Positions 1 to 8,217 of a stretch of DNA of 42,818 nucleotides are shown piece after piece (within the stretch, counting starts at the first letter, position 1; each line of letters starts with the position of its first letter). The position numbers and the translations under genes are program-made. This DNA is from a bacterium. GTDB lineage: Bacteria > Bacillota > Clostridia > Lachnospirales > Lachnospiraceae. The stretch is from contig JAUNGE010000027.1 in assembly GCA_030524675.1 (NCBI GenBank), forward strand, positions 1 through 42,818, read 5' to 3'. Below the pieces are notes generated by a model that saw nothing but the letters and a program-made list of their open reading frames with translations, made no database searches and was not told the origin of the DNA.

Positions 1-47
1 ATATGGTATGGAGAGAAGTCTTAAACTATTATGGTGCTAAAACTTAA
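1..47 (+). CDS. possible 3' end of an upstream gene (partial)
   Basis: One frame is open from the left edge and ends MVWREVLNYYGAKT then TAA at 45-47. It reads like a protein C-terminus, but only 14 residues are visible, so no family can be named. It could equally be a chance open frame. Bases 48-119 hold no gene I can support. Confidence 0.2.
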   Translation, partial: MVWREVLNYYGAKT

Positions 48-119
48 AGACGGGAATACGCGATGAAAGAACCGCTGCCCATGTATAAAAAAGAATCCAA
101 TTTAGACAGCATTTTCCAC

Positions 120-148
120 TTGAATATTTGCACAGAATAGTATAGAAT
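120..148 (+). promoter_or_regulatory. candidate sigma-A promoter of the ferredoxin gene
   Basis: TTGAAT (120-125), a 17-bp spacer, then TAGAAT (143-148). It lies 36 bp before the ferredoxin start and no better pair is seen in the 184 bp upstream. Each hexamer differs from consensus by one or two bases. Confidence 0.45.
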
Positions 149-184
149 AAAAGCAGTAAAAAAGTATATAAGGAGGACTTTACT

Positions 185-355
185 ATGGCATACGTAATTA
201 ATGATGGTTGTGTATCCTGCGGCGCTTGCGCTGACGGATGTCCAGTTGGAGCTATCGCTGAGGGCGAGGGCAAATACGAGATCGATGCTGATACCTGTGT
301 AGAGTGCGGCGCTTGCGCAGCAACTTGCCCAACAGGTTCTATCGAGCAGGGTTGA
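185..355 (+). CDS. 2[4Fe-4S] ferredoxin, clostridial type
   Basis: A 56-residue soluble electron carrier. Two cluster-binding motifs CxxCxxCxxxCP are complete: C9, C12, C15, C19 and C38, C41, C44, C48. The two halves are internally similar, as in Clostridium pasteurianum-type ferredoxins of about 55 residues. Such proteins pass low-potential electrons between pyruvate:ferredoxin oxidoreductase, hydrogenase, Rnf and similar enzymes in the cytoplasm; the partner here cannot be read from context. The start follows AGGAGG at 171-176 with good spacing. The gene has its own candidate promoter and a strong terminator directly behind it, so it is probably a highly expressed single-gene unit. Confidence 0.96.
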   Translation: MAYVINDGCVSCGACADGCPVGAIAEGEGKYEIDADTCVECGACAATCPTGSIEQG

Positions 356-370
356 TGATGTAGTACATAG

Positions 371-408
371 TAGCTCTCTCATGAGAAATCATGGGAGGGC
401 TATTTTTT
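371..408 (+). terminator. rho-independent terminator after the ferredoxin gene
   Basis: A 14-bp stem (371-384 with 389-402, two G-T wobbles) closed by a GAAA loop and followed by a run of T. An ATG at 391 inside this hairpin is in frame with the next gene but is not its start. Confidence 0.9.
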
Positions 409-423
409 AAGGAGATCAAAACG

Positions 424-1134
424 ATGAAAAAACCTTTTATTGGCCTGACCCCATCCCACGACCTTACCACTGATAATCTGGCAATGAATCATACCTATCT
501 GAATGCGATTGCCCACGCTGGTGCGATTCCGCTTGTACTTCCGTTAAAAGCATCCAAAGAAGACTTGGCTGCCATCACCGAACAGATGGATGGAATTCTC
601 TTTATCGGCGGACCGGACATTCATCCATTCCGCTATCACGAGCAGACATACCTCCAGTGCGGTGCCGCTTCCATGGTGCGTGACGAGCTGGAATTAAACC
701 TTCTCTCCATCGCTATGGAGCAGAAGAAACCAATTCTTGGCATTTGCCGCGGTATTCAGCTTCTCAATGTAGGTCTCGGCGGCACTTTATACCAGGATTT
801 AAAAACCCAGTGGAAAGAAGACTTTCCGATTGCACATCAGCAGCCGTTCAAAGGCTCTGTGCCTTCCCACTATGTCGATGTTGTGCCGGATACCCTTCTG
901 TCCAGAATTGTGGAAGCACCAAAAATTGAGGTGAACAGCTTCCATCATCAGGCTGTCAAGGACCTGGCACCAGGGCTGAAAGTCTCTGCCTATGCGCCAA
1001 ATCACCTGATAGAGGCCATTGAGCTGCCGGATTACCCATTTTTCCTCGGTGTACAGTGGCATCCGGAAATTTTGTTCAATAACAACGCAGCGGCTGAAAA
1101 ACTGTTTGCCGCATTCGTGGATGCGTGCCGCTAA
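424..1134 (+). CDS. class I glutamine amidotransferase, gamma-glutamyl-GABA hydrolase-like (peptidase C26)
   Basis: A 236-residue cytoplasmic hydrolase of the PuuD-like branch of the class I glutamine amidotransferase fold. The nucleophile elbow is GICRGIQLLN with Cys108; the His/Glu pair is in QWHPE (H213, E215). Stand-alone members cleave gamma-glutamyl amides such as gamma-glutamyl-GABA, but the true substrate is not visible. I chose ATG 424 because AAGGAG (409-414) sits nine bases before it; an in-frame ATG at 391 would put the N-terminus inside the ferredoxin terminator. No separate promoter is evident, so it may depend on read-through. It converges on the MerR-like gene across a shared terminator. 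Confidence 0.9.
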   Translation: MKKPFIGLTPSHDLTTDNLAMNHTYLNAIAHAGAIPLVLPLKASKEDLAAITEQMDGILFIGGPDIHPFRYHEQTYLQCGAASMVRDELELNLLSIAMEQKKPILGICRGIQLLNVGLGGTLYQDLKTQWKEDFPIAHQQPFKGSVPSHYVDVVPDTLLSRIVEAPKIEVNSFHHQAVKDLAPGLKVSAYAPNHLIEAIELPDYPFFLGVQWHPEILFNNNAAAEKLFAAFVDACR

Positions 1135-1172
1135 AACACACAGCGGATAAACGATAATTTCCCCAAATATAT

Positions 1173-1224
1173 CAATCCCTCTGATCCTGCTATGTTTGCA
1201 GTATCAGAGGGATTGTATTTTTCA
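1173..1224. terminator. bidirectional terminator between convergent genes
   Basis: An 18-bp stem with one mismatch (1173-1190 with 1198-1215) around a 7-base loop, A-rich on the left and T-rich on the right. It can end the amidotransferase transcript (+) and the MerR-like transcript (-). Confidence 0.85.
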
Positions 1225-1239
1225 GGGAAATCATTCTCC

Positions 1240-1881
1240 TTAAAACAACTTTTTTCCGCTTCTTCCAAAACGCTTTTTCTTCGTCTTCTTAAAAATCGGT
1301 ATCTTAATCAGGGAAGCGGCAGCTTCCGCTTTGCTCTTATCCTCTCTCTGGCAGGCGCGGATGCTGTCATCCAGCCGCTTGTAGCGCGCTTCCTCCTTCT
1401 CGTCAAGAAGCTTCATCTGGTAATCCATCTCCTCTGCCACCTTATCCGCCACAATCAAACTCAACTCTTCACTGAGCCTTTCGTTATTTTCCTTCAGGGC
1501 ATGTCCGATAATCTGATTCATAATCAGCTGAAACTGCTCCATCTTGTCTGCAGCTACCAACCCTTCCTCCGGCTTGTCCACCTGGCTGAGAGCTGTTGTC
1601 ACTTCCCCATCCAGCATGTCCTCTGGCTCAAGCACTTCACCATTCGTCTCAAGCATCTTATCAAGGGCATTCTTAATCGCCTTGAGCTGATATCCTTTCT
1701 CCTTCAAATCTCGAATCTGCTTAAAAAGTTTAATATGAAATTCTGTATAATACCGATGCCCCATCTCATTGCGGGGAATCTGAAGTTCCAACTCTTCCTC
1801 CCAGTACCGCAGCACATGGGTTTCCACATCAACCTGCTTCGATGCATCCGATATCAGATAATGTATTTCTGACATAAGCAT
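1240..1881 (-). CDS. MerR-like HTH transcriptional regulator
   Basis: 213 residues. The first ~75 residues form a MerR-type winged HTH; HVLRYWEEELEL, GHRYYTE and IRDLKEKGYQLKAIKNAL are the recognisable helix and wing segments. The remainder is a charged, probably coiled-coil region rich in Glu/Lys (about 100-190) ending in a basic tail (FKKTKKKRFGRSGKKLF). There is no metal-binding cysteine pair, so it is not a classical metal sensor; it resembles DNA-binding proteins with a MerR head and coiled-coil body, such as RacA. Either ATG 1881 or ATG 1875 may be the start; AAAGGAGAGG lies just upstream of both. It follows dnaB on the same strand after a 126-bp gap. The target is unknown. Confidence 0.8.
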   Translation of the reverse strand: MLMSEIHYLISDASKQVDVETHVLRYWEEELELQIPRNEMGHRYYTEFHIKLFKQIRDLKEKGYQLKAIKNALDKMLETNGEVLEPEDMLDGEVTTALSQVDKPEEGLVAADKMEQFQLIMNQIIGHALKENNERLSEELSLIVADKVAEEMDYQMKLLDEKEEARYKRLDDSIRACQREDKSKAEAAASLIKIPIFKKTKKKRFGRSGKKLF

Positions 1882-2007
1882 ATCCTCTCCTTTGGTTCAC
1901 AATATTTCGTAAGCTATTAACAATATATGTGAGAAAGGATGAAAATATGATATTTTTTCCTTTGTCCATGGAGAAAAAACCTTGGGAGGTATTGTTTCGC
2001 AATGCTT

Positions 2008-3351
2008 TTAGTACTCCGGCGGCCGCTCCATATTCGCAAACTTTGTGTAATTCGGCAGCCACACCAGTTCTACTGTACCGATAGGGCCATTTCTCTGCTT
2101 TGCAATGATAACTTCCGCCACATTCGGGCGTTCGGTATCTTTATTATAGTAATCATCGCGGTACAAAAACATAACCACATCGGCGTCCTGTTCAATCGCA
2201 CCCGAGTCGCGCAGGTCCGAGAGCATTGGCCTGTGGTCTGTTCTGGCCTCACATGCACGGGAAAGCTGCGAGAGGGCAACCACCGGCGCATTCAGCTCCC
2301 TCGCAAGCGCTTTCAGCGAGCGCGAAATATCCGAAACCTCCTGCTGACGGTTGTCGCCGCTCTTTCCGTTGCCGCTCATCAGCTGCAGATAGTCGATAAT
2401 CACGAGACTCAGCCCATGCTCCAGCTTCATTTTCCGGCATTTCGAGCGCAGCTCTGTAATGGAGATGCCTGGCGTATCATCAATCATCAGTGTGGATTGG
2501 CTGATGATGCCGATGCCGTCCACCACCTTATCCCAGTCCGAATCACTCAGCGTTCCGGTTCTAAGGGTCTGCGAATCGACCTTAGACTCCATCGAAAGCA
2601 TACGGTTGACCAGCTGCTCCTTGCTCATCTCCAGACTGAAAATCAGGCACGGAAGCTTTTTCTTCACTGCCACATGATGCACCACATTCAGCACAAACGC
2701 CGTTTTTCCCATGGAAGGGCGCGCTGCAATTAAGATAAAGTCGGAAGGCTGCAGCCCCGATGTCCGGTAATCCAGGTCCGTAAACCCCGTCGGAATTCCC
2801 GTCACCGTACTCTTGCTCTTTGCCGCAATCTCAATCTTCTCCAGCACATTCATGGCAACCTGGCTGATTGGCACAAACTCGCCGCTGTTGCGGTTTTGCA
2901 ACAAATCAAAAATCCGCTTCTCCGTCTCGGCCAGAATATCCTCTGTCTTCTCCTTGCCGGCATAGCAGGTATTCGCAATCTCCTCATTCACCTTAATCAG
3001 GCGGCGCAGAATCGCCTTCTCCCGCACAATCGAGGCATAAGAACGAATATTAGCAGAAGTCGGGACAGCGGCAATGACATCCTTTATGAAGGTCAGGCTG
3101 CTGATTTCGGGCGGCACATCCTTCTCCTTTAACCTGTCCTGAAGCGTCACCAAATCGACCGGTTTGCCCTCATTATACAGCTCAACCATCGTCTCAAAAA
3201 CCACGCCGTACTGGTGCTGATAAAAATCATCACCTTGAAGCATCTCCGACGCCGTCATAATGGCGCTTTTATCCATAAGCATCGAGCCAATCACGGACTG
3301 CTCCGCTTCCAGGCTGTGAGGCAGCACTCTTTTTATCAGTGCCTCATCCAT
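2008..3351 (-). CDS. dnaB: replicative DNA helicase DnaB
   Basis: 447 residues, normal for the family. The hexameric helicase unwinds DNA ahead of the replication fork and recruits primase. The N-terminal domain (about 10-110) begins PHSLEAEQSVIGSML; the RecA-like C-terminal ATPase has Walker A ARPSMGKTAF (Lys216), Walker B VIIDYLQLM and the later motif VVALSQLSRACE. The ATG at 3351 follows AGGAGG, which overlaps the TAG stop of rplI 11 bp upstream. It is the third gene of the operon gdpP-rplI-dnaB, an order conserved in many Firmicutes, so it is probably expressed from the promoter in front of gdpP. Confidence 0.97.
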   Translation of the reverse strand: MDEALIKRVLPHSLEAEQSVIGSMLMDKSAIMTASEMLQGDDFYQHQYGVVFETMVELYNEGKPVDLVTLQDRLKEKDVPPEISSLTFIKDVIAAVPTSANIRSYASIVREKAILRRLIKVNEEIANTCYAGKEKTEDILAETEKRIFDLLQNRNSGEFVPISQVAMNVLEKIEIAAKSKSTVTGIPTGFTDLDYRTSGLQPSDFILIAARPSMGKTAFVLNVVHHVAVKKKLPCLIFSLEMSKEQLVNRMLSMESKVDSQTLRTGTLSDSDWDKVVDGIGIISQSTLMIDDTPGISITELRSKCRKMKLEHGLSLVIIDYLQLMSGNGKSGDNRQQEVSDISRSLKALARELNAPVVALSQLSRACEARTDHRPMLSDLRDSGAIEQDADVVMFLYRDDYYNKDTERPNVAEVIIAKQRNGPIGTVELVWLPNYTKFANMERPPEY

Positions 3352-3362
3352 CGTATGTCCTC

Positions 3363-3809
3363 CTACGCTTCCACTACCTTCACAGGCAGCTTCGCGGTCA
3401 CATCCTTGTGCAGCTTGATAGCCACTTCATGCGTTCCGAATGTCTTTAACGGCTCAGGAAGCACGATTTTCTTTTTATCAATGTCATGACCGAGCTGTGT
3501 AGTGATTGCCTGCGCGATTTCCTTGCCGGACACGGAACCGAATGCTCTGCCGCCCTGACCTGCCTTGATGGATACGGTCACAGACTGCTTCTCCAGAACC
3601 GCTGCCATCTCCTTTGCCGCTGCGAGCTGCTCTGCTGCCACTTTGTCAGCATTCGCCTTCTGCAGTTTCAGGTCATTGAGCGCCTTTGGCGTCGCCTCGA
3701 TTCCCAGTTTTTTCTTTAAAATAAAGTTTCTCGCATATCCATCATTCACACTCACAACCTGGCCCTTCTTGCCCAGTGTCCTTACATCCTCTAATAAAAT
3801 TACATCCAT
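3363..3809 (-). CDS. rplI: 50S ribosomal protein L9
   Basis: 148 residues, the usual length. The N-terminal rRNA-binding domain starts [19 protein letters not shown], followed by the long connecting helix and the C-terminal domain ([16 protein letters not shown]). I start at ATG 3809, which gives the canonical N-terminus and has AAAGGAG nine bases upstream; an earlier in-frame codon at 3830 adds seven residues that L9 does not have. The gdpP stop is one base before this start, and the ribosome site lies inside the end of gdpP, so translational coupling is likely. Confidence 0.97.
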   Translation of the reverse strand: MDVILLEDVRTLGKKGQVVSVNDGYARNFILKKKLGIEATPKALNDLKLQKANADKVAAEQLAAAKEMAAVLEKQSVTVSIKAGQGGRAFGSVSGKEIAQAITTQLGHDIDKKKIVLPEPLKTFGTHEVAIKLHKDVTAKLPVKVVEA

Positions 3810-3810
3810 T

Positions 3811-5859
3811 TTATATTTCTCCTTTCTCAATCATCGTCTTTAACGTCTCTTTCAGCAGCTTCTTCGCCTCATCAACCGTCATGTCCTTGAGCTGCGCGCC
3901 GGCGATAGTTCTGTGACCGCCTCCGCCGAGCCGCTCCATGATAATCTGGACATTCACTTCATCAATGGACCTTGCACTTAAATATATCTTTCCATTAAAG
4001 GGAGTCAGCACAACCGATGCGCGAATCCCAATAATATCCAAAAGTTCATTTGCCGCCTGTGCGCCCACAATCGTCGGACTCTCCACACCCTCCGCAGGGC
4101 AGATGCCAATGGCATAGCAGCCCTCGAAAATCTCCGCACTGCGGATGGCCTCCGCACGCGCTTTATAGTCTTCCATCTTCTCGCGGAACAGTTTTCTCAC
4201 ACGAGTCACATCCGCACCCGAGCGGCGCAAAAATGCCGCCGCCTCAAACGTTCTCACGCCCGTCTGGTTCTCAAAATTGTGCGTATCAATGACAATTCCG
4301 GCATACATTGCATCCGCCTCAGCCTGCTTCATCTTGATGCCGTCCGCAATGTACTGCAAAATCTCCGCCACCATCTCACACGCCGACGACGCATACGGCT
4401 CCACATAGGAGAGCACAGCATTGTCGATAATCTCGCTCGTCTGTCTGTGATGGTCCAGAACCACAACCGTCTTCACCATCTTCAAAAGTTCCGGCGCCTC
4501 TGTAAAGCTCGGACGGTTCACATCCACCACGACAAGCATGGTGGATGCGTCCACCATCTCCGCAGCCTTGCCACCCGTCAAAAACAAATCATCCGGATAG
4601 TCAGAATTGTTCATAAAACGCTGCATCATCGGACGCACGGAGGATGTGACATCATTGATTACGATGTGCGCCTTTTTGTTGAATGCCGTCGCAATCCGGT
4701 AAATGCCGATGGCAGACCCCAAAGAATCAATGTCTCCTATCTTATGACCCATAATCAGGATGCGCTCTTTGCCTTCCATCAGCTCCCTGAGCGCATGCGC
4801 CTTCACACGCGCCTTCACGCGGGTGGTCTTCTCCGCCTGCTGCGATTTGCCACCATAATACTGAATCTTATTGCCATTTTTCACCACTGCCTGGTCGCCG
4901 CCGCGCCCGAGCGCCATATCAATCGCAGTTCTCGCATAATCATAGTTCTGGCTGTAGCTCTCGCCGTTCATTCCCAGACCAATGCTCAGTGTCACCGCCA
5001 TCTCGTTTCCGATGTTGACCTTCTTCACCTCTTCAAGCAGGGAAAAATGGTCCTCTTCTACGTTTTTCATGTACTTTTGCTTGAGAGCAATAAAATACTT
5101 GTCCTTCTCCAGGCGCTTCACAATACCGCCGAAATTGGAAATATATTTGTCGATTTTCCGGTCAATCAGCGCTGTGAGAAGCGAACGGCGCACTTCCTCG
5201 ACACTGTTTAGCGCCTCCTCGTAGTTGTCCAGATAAATCAGTCCAGCTACCAGTTTCTGATCCATAATCTCCTGCTTGTACTTCAAAATCTCTGTCTCAT
5301 CATACAGATACACCGCCAGAAGCGTCTCCTTCGCCATCTCTGGTCCCAGAGCATCCGCCATCACCTCATCGTTCTCAAAGAGCACTTCCTTGATTTCCAC
5401 CTCAAAGCGGCGCTCTTTCGTCCTGACATGGACATTCTCTCCATTTTTTACCTTGTCAATTCCTGCTTGTGCCAGTTCCGGAAACAAAACCTGCAGGCTC
5501 TGTTTTCGGCTCTTTCTCTCCTCCCCCACGACATCCGCAAACGCATGGTTCATCCACAGAAGACGCCCATCTTTGTCAGCTATCGCATACGGAACGCCCA
5601 TATGTACCAGCAGTTCCTTCTGCACCCACGCATACTGGGAGGAGAAATCCACAATGGCAGACAAAATTCCTTTTCTTTTATAAAAGTACAGCCATGCAGC
5701 CACACCTACATAAATCACAGTCATTCCCGCCATCATAATACCCGCGCGAACATCGACTGCAGCAGCTATCAGGTTCATCAAAACTACCAGAACTGACAGG
5801 CGCAGCGGCCACAACAAGAATACCCTGAGCTGTCCTTTTATTTTTCGTTTTTCTTTCAT
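3811..5859 (-). CDS. gdpP: c-di-AMP phosphodiesterase GdpP (DHH family)
   Basis: 682 residues. Membrane-anchored enzyme that hydrolyses cyclic di-AMP to pApA. Two membrane helices (about 14-37 and 40-61), a PAS-like domain (85-185), a degenerate GGDEF domain (about 200-335), then DHH/DHHA1. Catalytic DHH motifs include [13 protein letters not shown] (about 371-383), [16 protein letters not shown] (DHH near 469-471) and [13 protein letters not shown] near the C-terminus. I take ATG 5859, which has GGGAG seven bases upstream and gives the usual Lys/Arg-rich N-terminus; an upstream in-frame codon at 5919 has no ribosome site. First gene of gdpP-rplI-dnaB and divergent from trkH-trkA, a context that matches c-di-AMP control of K+ uptake. 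Confidence 0.94.
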   Translation of the reverse strand: MKEKRKIKGQLRVFLLWPLRLSVLVVLMNLIAAAVDVRAGIMMAGMTVIYVGVAAWLYFYKRKGILSAIVDFSSQYAWVQKELLVHMGVPYAIADKDGRLLWMNHAFADVVGEERKSRKQSLQVLFPELAQAGIDKVKNGENVHVRTKERRFEVEIKEVLFENDEVMADALGPEMAKETLLAVYLYDETEILKYKQEIMDQKLVAGLIYLDNYEEALNSVEEVRRSLLTALIDRKIDKYISNFGGIVKRLEKDKYFIALKQKYMKNVEEDHFSLLEEVKKVNIGNEMAVTLSIGLGMNGESYSQNYDYARTAIDMALGRGGDQAVVKNGNKIQYYGGKSQQAEKTTRVKARVKAHALRELMEGKERILIMGHKIGDIDSLGSAIGIYRIATAFNKKAHIVINDVTSSVRPMMQRFMNNSDYPDDLFLTGGKAAEMVDASTMLVVVDVNRPSFTEAPELLKMVKTVVVLDHHRQTSEIIDNAVLSYVEPYASSACEMVAEILQYIADGIKMKQAEADAMYAGIVIDTHNFENQTGVRTFEAAAFLRRSGADVTRVRKLFREKMEDYKARAEAIRSAEIFEGCYAIGICPAEGVESPTIVGAQAANELLDIIGIRASVVLTPFNGKIYLSARSIDEVNVQIIMERLGGGGHRTIAGAQLKDMTVDEAKKLLKETLKTMIEKGEI

Positions 5860-5933
5860 CTTCCACTCCCTGTTATTCTTTCCGCTCAATAAGGCCCCCG
5901 CCTCTGCAGGAGCCTGCAAACTTCTTTCTGCTC

Positions 5934-5962
5934 ATTGTAACATAATTTCTCTCTTTCGGCAA
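5934..5962 (-). promoter_or_regulatory. promoter of the gdpP-rplI-dnaB operon
   Basis: On the minus strand TTGCCG (5957-5962), 17-bp spacer, TACAAT (5934-5939), with a TG dinucleotide one base before the -10 (extended -10). It lies about 75 bp upstream of the gdpP ATG. Confidence 0.65.
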
Positions 5963-6022
5963 CTTCTGAACAGGACTAAACTCCTCTTTCCATGTTTATT
6001 TTCAATTTTACAGCCAATTTAG

Positions 6023-6051
6023 GTGCAATTTGAAGCCAATTATGATAGTAT
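6023..6051 (+). promoter_or_regulatory. candidate extended -10 promoter of trkH
   Basis: GTGCAA (6023-6028), 17 bp, TAGTAT (6046-6051) with TG at 6043-6044. The -35 is weak; a direct repeat of AGCCAATT flanks it. It is the best pair found upstream of trkH and leaves a leader of about 95 nt. Confidence 0.45.
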
Positions 6052-6082
6052 AGAGGGAAGCACGAAGCAATCAACTTTCATA

Positions 6083-6116
6083 CAGGGTGATGCCAGATGA
6101 CACAGGCGCCGCCCTG
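6083..6116 (+). promoter_or_regulatory. stem-loop in the trkH leader
   Basis: CAGGGTG pairs with CGCCCTG, then after an AT/GC internal loop GCC pairs with GGC around a 10-base loop. There is no T run, so it is not a simple terminator. It does not match the c-di-AMP (ydaO) riboswitch or another class I can recognise. Role unknown. Confidence 0.4.
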
Positions 6117-6151
6117 CAGGCACTACTATGCACGAGAGGAACCAAAACACT

Positions 6152-7525
6152 ATGAAAAAACAGCAGATTTTCTCTTCCCATATGAAAAAACTGTATAATT
6201 CTCTGTCACAGACGCAGGTAATCGCCATTGGATTTCTGATTATGATTCTGATAGGAACTTTTCTTCTGATGCTTCCCATCTCCAGCAGAGACGGAGAGTG
6301 GACGCGCTTTCTGGATGCCCTGTTTACGGCAACCAGCGCCTCCTGTGTGACTGGACTGGTTGTATTTGACACCTTTCAGCACTGGTCCCGCTTCGGACAG
6401 ATTGTTCTGATTCTTCTGATTCAGACCGGCGGACTGGGGTTTGTGACAATCGGCGTATTTTTCTCCATTCTGCTGCGCCGCAGAATCGGGCTGAAATCCA
6501 GAGGGCTTCTCCAGGAGAGCGTCAACACCCTGCAGATAGGCGGTGTTGTTCGTCTCGCAAAAAAAATCATCCTGGGAACCCTGCTGATTGAGGGAACTGG
6601 AGCCATTCTTCTGTCTCTGCGCTTCATCCCAATGTTTGGCTTTGCGGAAGGAGTGTTTGCCAGCGTTTTTCACTCCATCTCCGCGTTCTGCAACGCTGGA
6701 TTCGACCTGATGAGCCGCGGCGACGCTTCCTATGTCTCCTTGACTGGGCAAGTCGGCGATTGGGTTATCAACCTTGTGATTATGGCGCTCATCATCATCG
6801 GCGGTATCGGCTTTATTGTCTGGGATGACATCACCAGGCACAAATGGCATTTCAGGCGCTACCTTCTCCACACAAAACTGGTGCTCGTCGTGACCGCTCT
6901 CCTGATTGTTGTCCCTTCCATCCTGTTCTTTTTGTTTGAAAAAGACCATCTGATGGCGGGAATGCGCCCATCTGAGATGGTTCTGGCCTCCCTGTTCAGC
7001 TCTGTGACCGCCAGGACCGCCGGATTCAACACGGTTGACACTGGACTGCTCCAGGACTGCAGCAAATTTCTCACCATCATGTTGATGTTTGTCGGCGGAA
7101 GTCCTGGTTCCACAGCCGGAGGTATTAAAACCACCACGCTCGCCGTCCTTGTCATCACGCTGTTTTCCAACATCCGCAAAAAGAGCGGCTGCAATGTGTT
7201 CGGCAGGCGCCTCGCGGACGACGCTGTGCGGCGCGCCAGCATCGTATTCAGCATCAACCTATTTCTCACCTTGATTGTGACGCTCGCCATCTCTGCGCTC
7301 CAGCCGCTGCCCTTGACGGATATTTTGTTTGAGACAATCTCCGCCATCGCGACCGTCGGCATGTCAACTGGACTGACCAGAGATTTGAACGATATTTCCA
7401 GAGTACTCATTATTCTGTTAATGTACTGCGGACGAATCGGCAGCCTTTCCTTCGCCCTCGCTTTCACCCGCACCAAACAGCCGGCACCAGTACAACAGCC
7501 GGTGGAAAATATCAGCATCGGATAA
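6152..7525 (+). CDS. trkH: TrkH/KtrB-type potassium channel subunit
   Basis: 457 residues, integral membrane K+-translocating subunit. The four selectivity-filter P-loops are visible: SCVTGL, CNAGFD, RTAGFN and VGMSTGLT, each between paired membrane helices, as in KtrB/TrkH. The filter glycines are intact. I use ATG 6152 (MKKQQIF), with AGAGGA 11 bases upstream; an ATG at 6128 has no ribosome site and would add eight unlikely residues. It is followed 27 bp later by its RCK partner. Divergent from gdpP. Confidence 0.95.
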   Translation: MKKQQIFSSHMKKLYNSLSQTQVIAIGFLIMILIGTFLLMLPISSRDGEWTRFLDALFTATSASCVTGLVVFDTFQHWSRFGQIVLILLIQTGGLGFVTIGVFFSILLRRRIGLKSRGLLQESVNTLQIGGVVRLAKKIILGTLLIEGTGAILLSLRFIPMFGFAEGVFASVFHSISAFCNAGFDLMSRGDASYVSLTGQVGDWVINLVIMALIIIGGIGFIVWDDITRHKWHFRRYLLHTKLVLVVTALLIVVPSILFFLFEKDHLMAGMRPSEMVLASLFSSVTARTAGFNTVDTGLLQDCSKFLTIMLMFVGGSPGSTAGGIKTTTLAVLVITLFSNIRKKSGCNVFGRRLADDAVRRASIVFSINLFLTLIVTLAISALQPLPLTDILFETISAIATVGMSTGLTRDLNDISRVLIILLMYCGRIGSLSFALAFTRTKQPAPVQQPVENISIG

Positions 7526-7552
7526 CACATTTTTTCTAAGGAGGTATTTACC

Positions 7553-8203
7553 ATGAAATCCATACTTATTATCGGTCTTGGACGTTTCGGGCATCATCTG
7601 TGCCGCAAACTTTCCAAACTCGGAAACGAAATCATGATTGTAGATATGCAGGAAGAGCAGCTGCAGGACCTGCTTCCCTGTGTCGTCAGCGCTAAAATTG
7701 GAGACTGCACCGATCCAGAAGTGCTGAAAAGTCTCGGCATCGGCAATTTCGACCTCTGCTTTGTCTGCATCGGAAACAATTTCCAGAGCAGTCTGGAAAT
7801 CACCAGCCAGATCAAGGAGATGGGCGCCAAATATGTCATCAGCAAAGCAAACCGCGACATTCATGCCAAATTTCTTTTGAGAAACGGCGCAGACGAGGTG
7901 ATTTACCCCGACCGCGATATTGCAGAGAGCCTTGCCATCCGCTGCAGCGCAAACCACGTCTTTGACTACATTGAGCTGAACGACGAGTACGGTGTGTATG
8001 AAATTCCGCCATTGCAGTCCTGGATTTACGGCAGCATCCGCCAGCTGGATATCCGCGCCAAATATCACATCAGCATCCTTGGCATCAAGCAGGGAGACGA
8101 TGTCCGTCTGATGCCGCCTGCCGACTACACCATCCAACCGCAGGACCATCTGATGGTAATCGGAAAAAATGAGGACATTGACCGGATTCTAAAATTAATC
8201 TAA
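7553..8203 (+). CDS. trkA: TrkA/KtrA-type RCK regulatory subunit
   Basis: 216 residues, cytoplasmic gating ring protein. The N-terminal Rossmann RCK_N domain opens with IIGLGRFGHHLCRKL (GxGxxG) and the acidic residue in MIVD that binds nucleotide ribose; RCK_C covers about 135-216 and ends VIGKNEDIDRILKLI. One RCK_N plus one RCK_C is the KtrA arrangement. In several Firmicutes the RCK_C domain of such subunits binds c-di-AMP; whether this one does cannot be read from sequence alone. AAGGAGGT (7539-7546) sets the start. Same transcript as trkH. Confidence 0.94.
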   Translation: MKSILIIGLGRFGHHLCRKLSKLGNEIMIVDMQEEQLQDLLPCVVSAKIGDCTDPEVLKSLGIGNFDLCFVCIGNNFQSSLEITSQIKEMGAKYVISKANRDIHAKFLLRNGADEVIYPDRDIAESLAIRCSANHVFDYIELNDEYGVYEIPPLQSWIYGSIRQLDIRAKYHISILGIKQGDDVRLMPPADYTIQPQDHLMVIGKNEDIDRILKLI

Positions 8204-8217
8204 ACGCGAGGCAAATC

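Noticed and set aside
1192-1872. Plus-strand open frame opposite the MerR-like gene
   Set aside because: No ribosome site and no family likeness; the minus-strand protein has a clear HTH domain.
2002-2733. Plus-strand open frame opposite dnaB
   Set aside because: It is the complement of a conserved helicase gene and has no ribosome site.
4279-5211. 310-codon plus-strand frame opposite gdpP
   Set aside because: His/Arg-rich translation typical of the complement of a real gene.
6052-6151. c-di-AMP (ydaO) riboswitch in front of trkH
   Set aside because: The leader is too short and lacks the conserved core of that class.
7418-8149. 243-codon minus-strand frame opposite trkA
   Set aside because: TrkA has clear NAD-binding motifs; the opposite frame has none.
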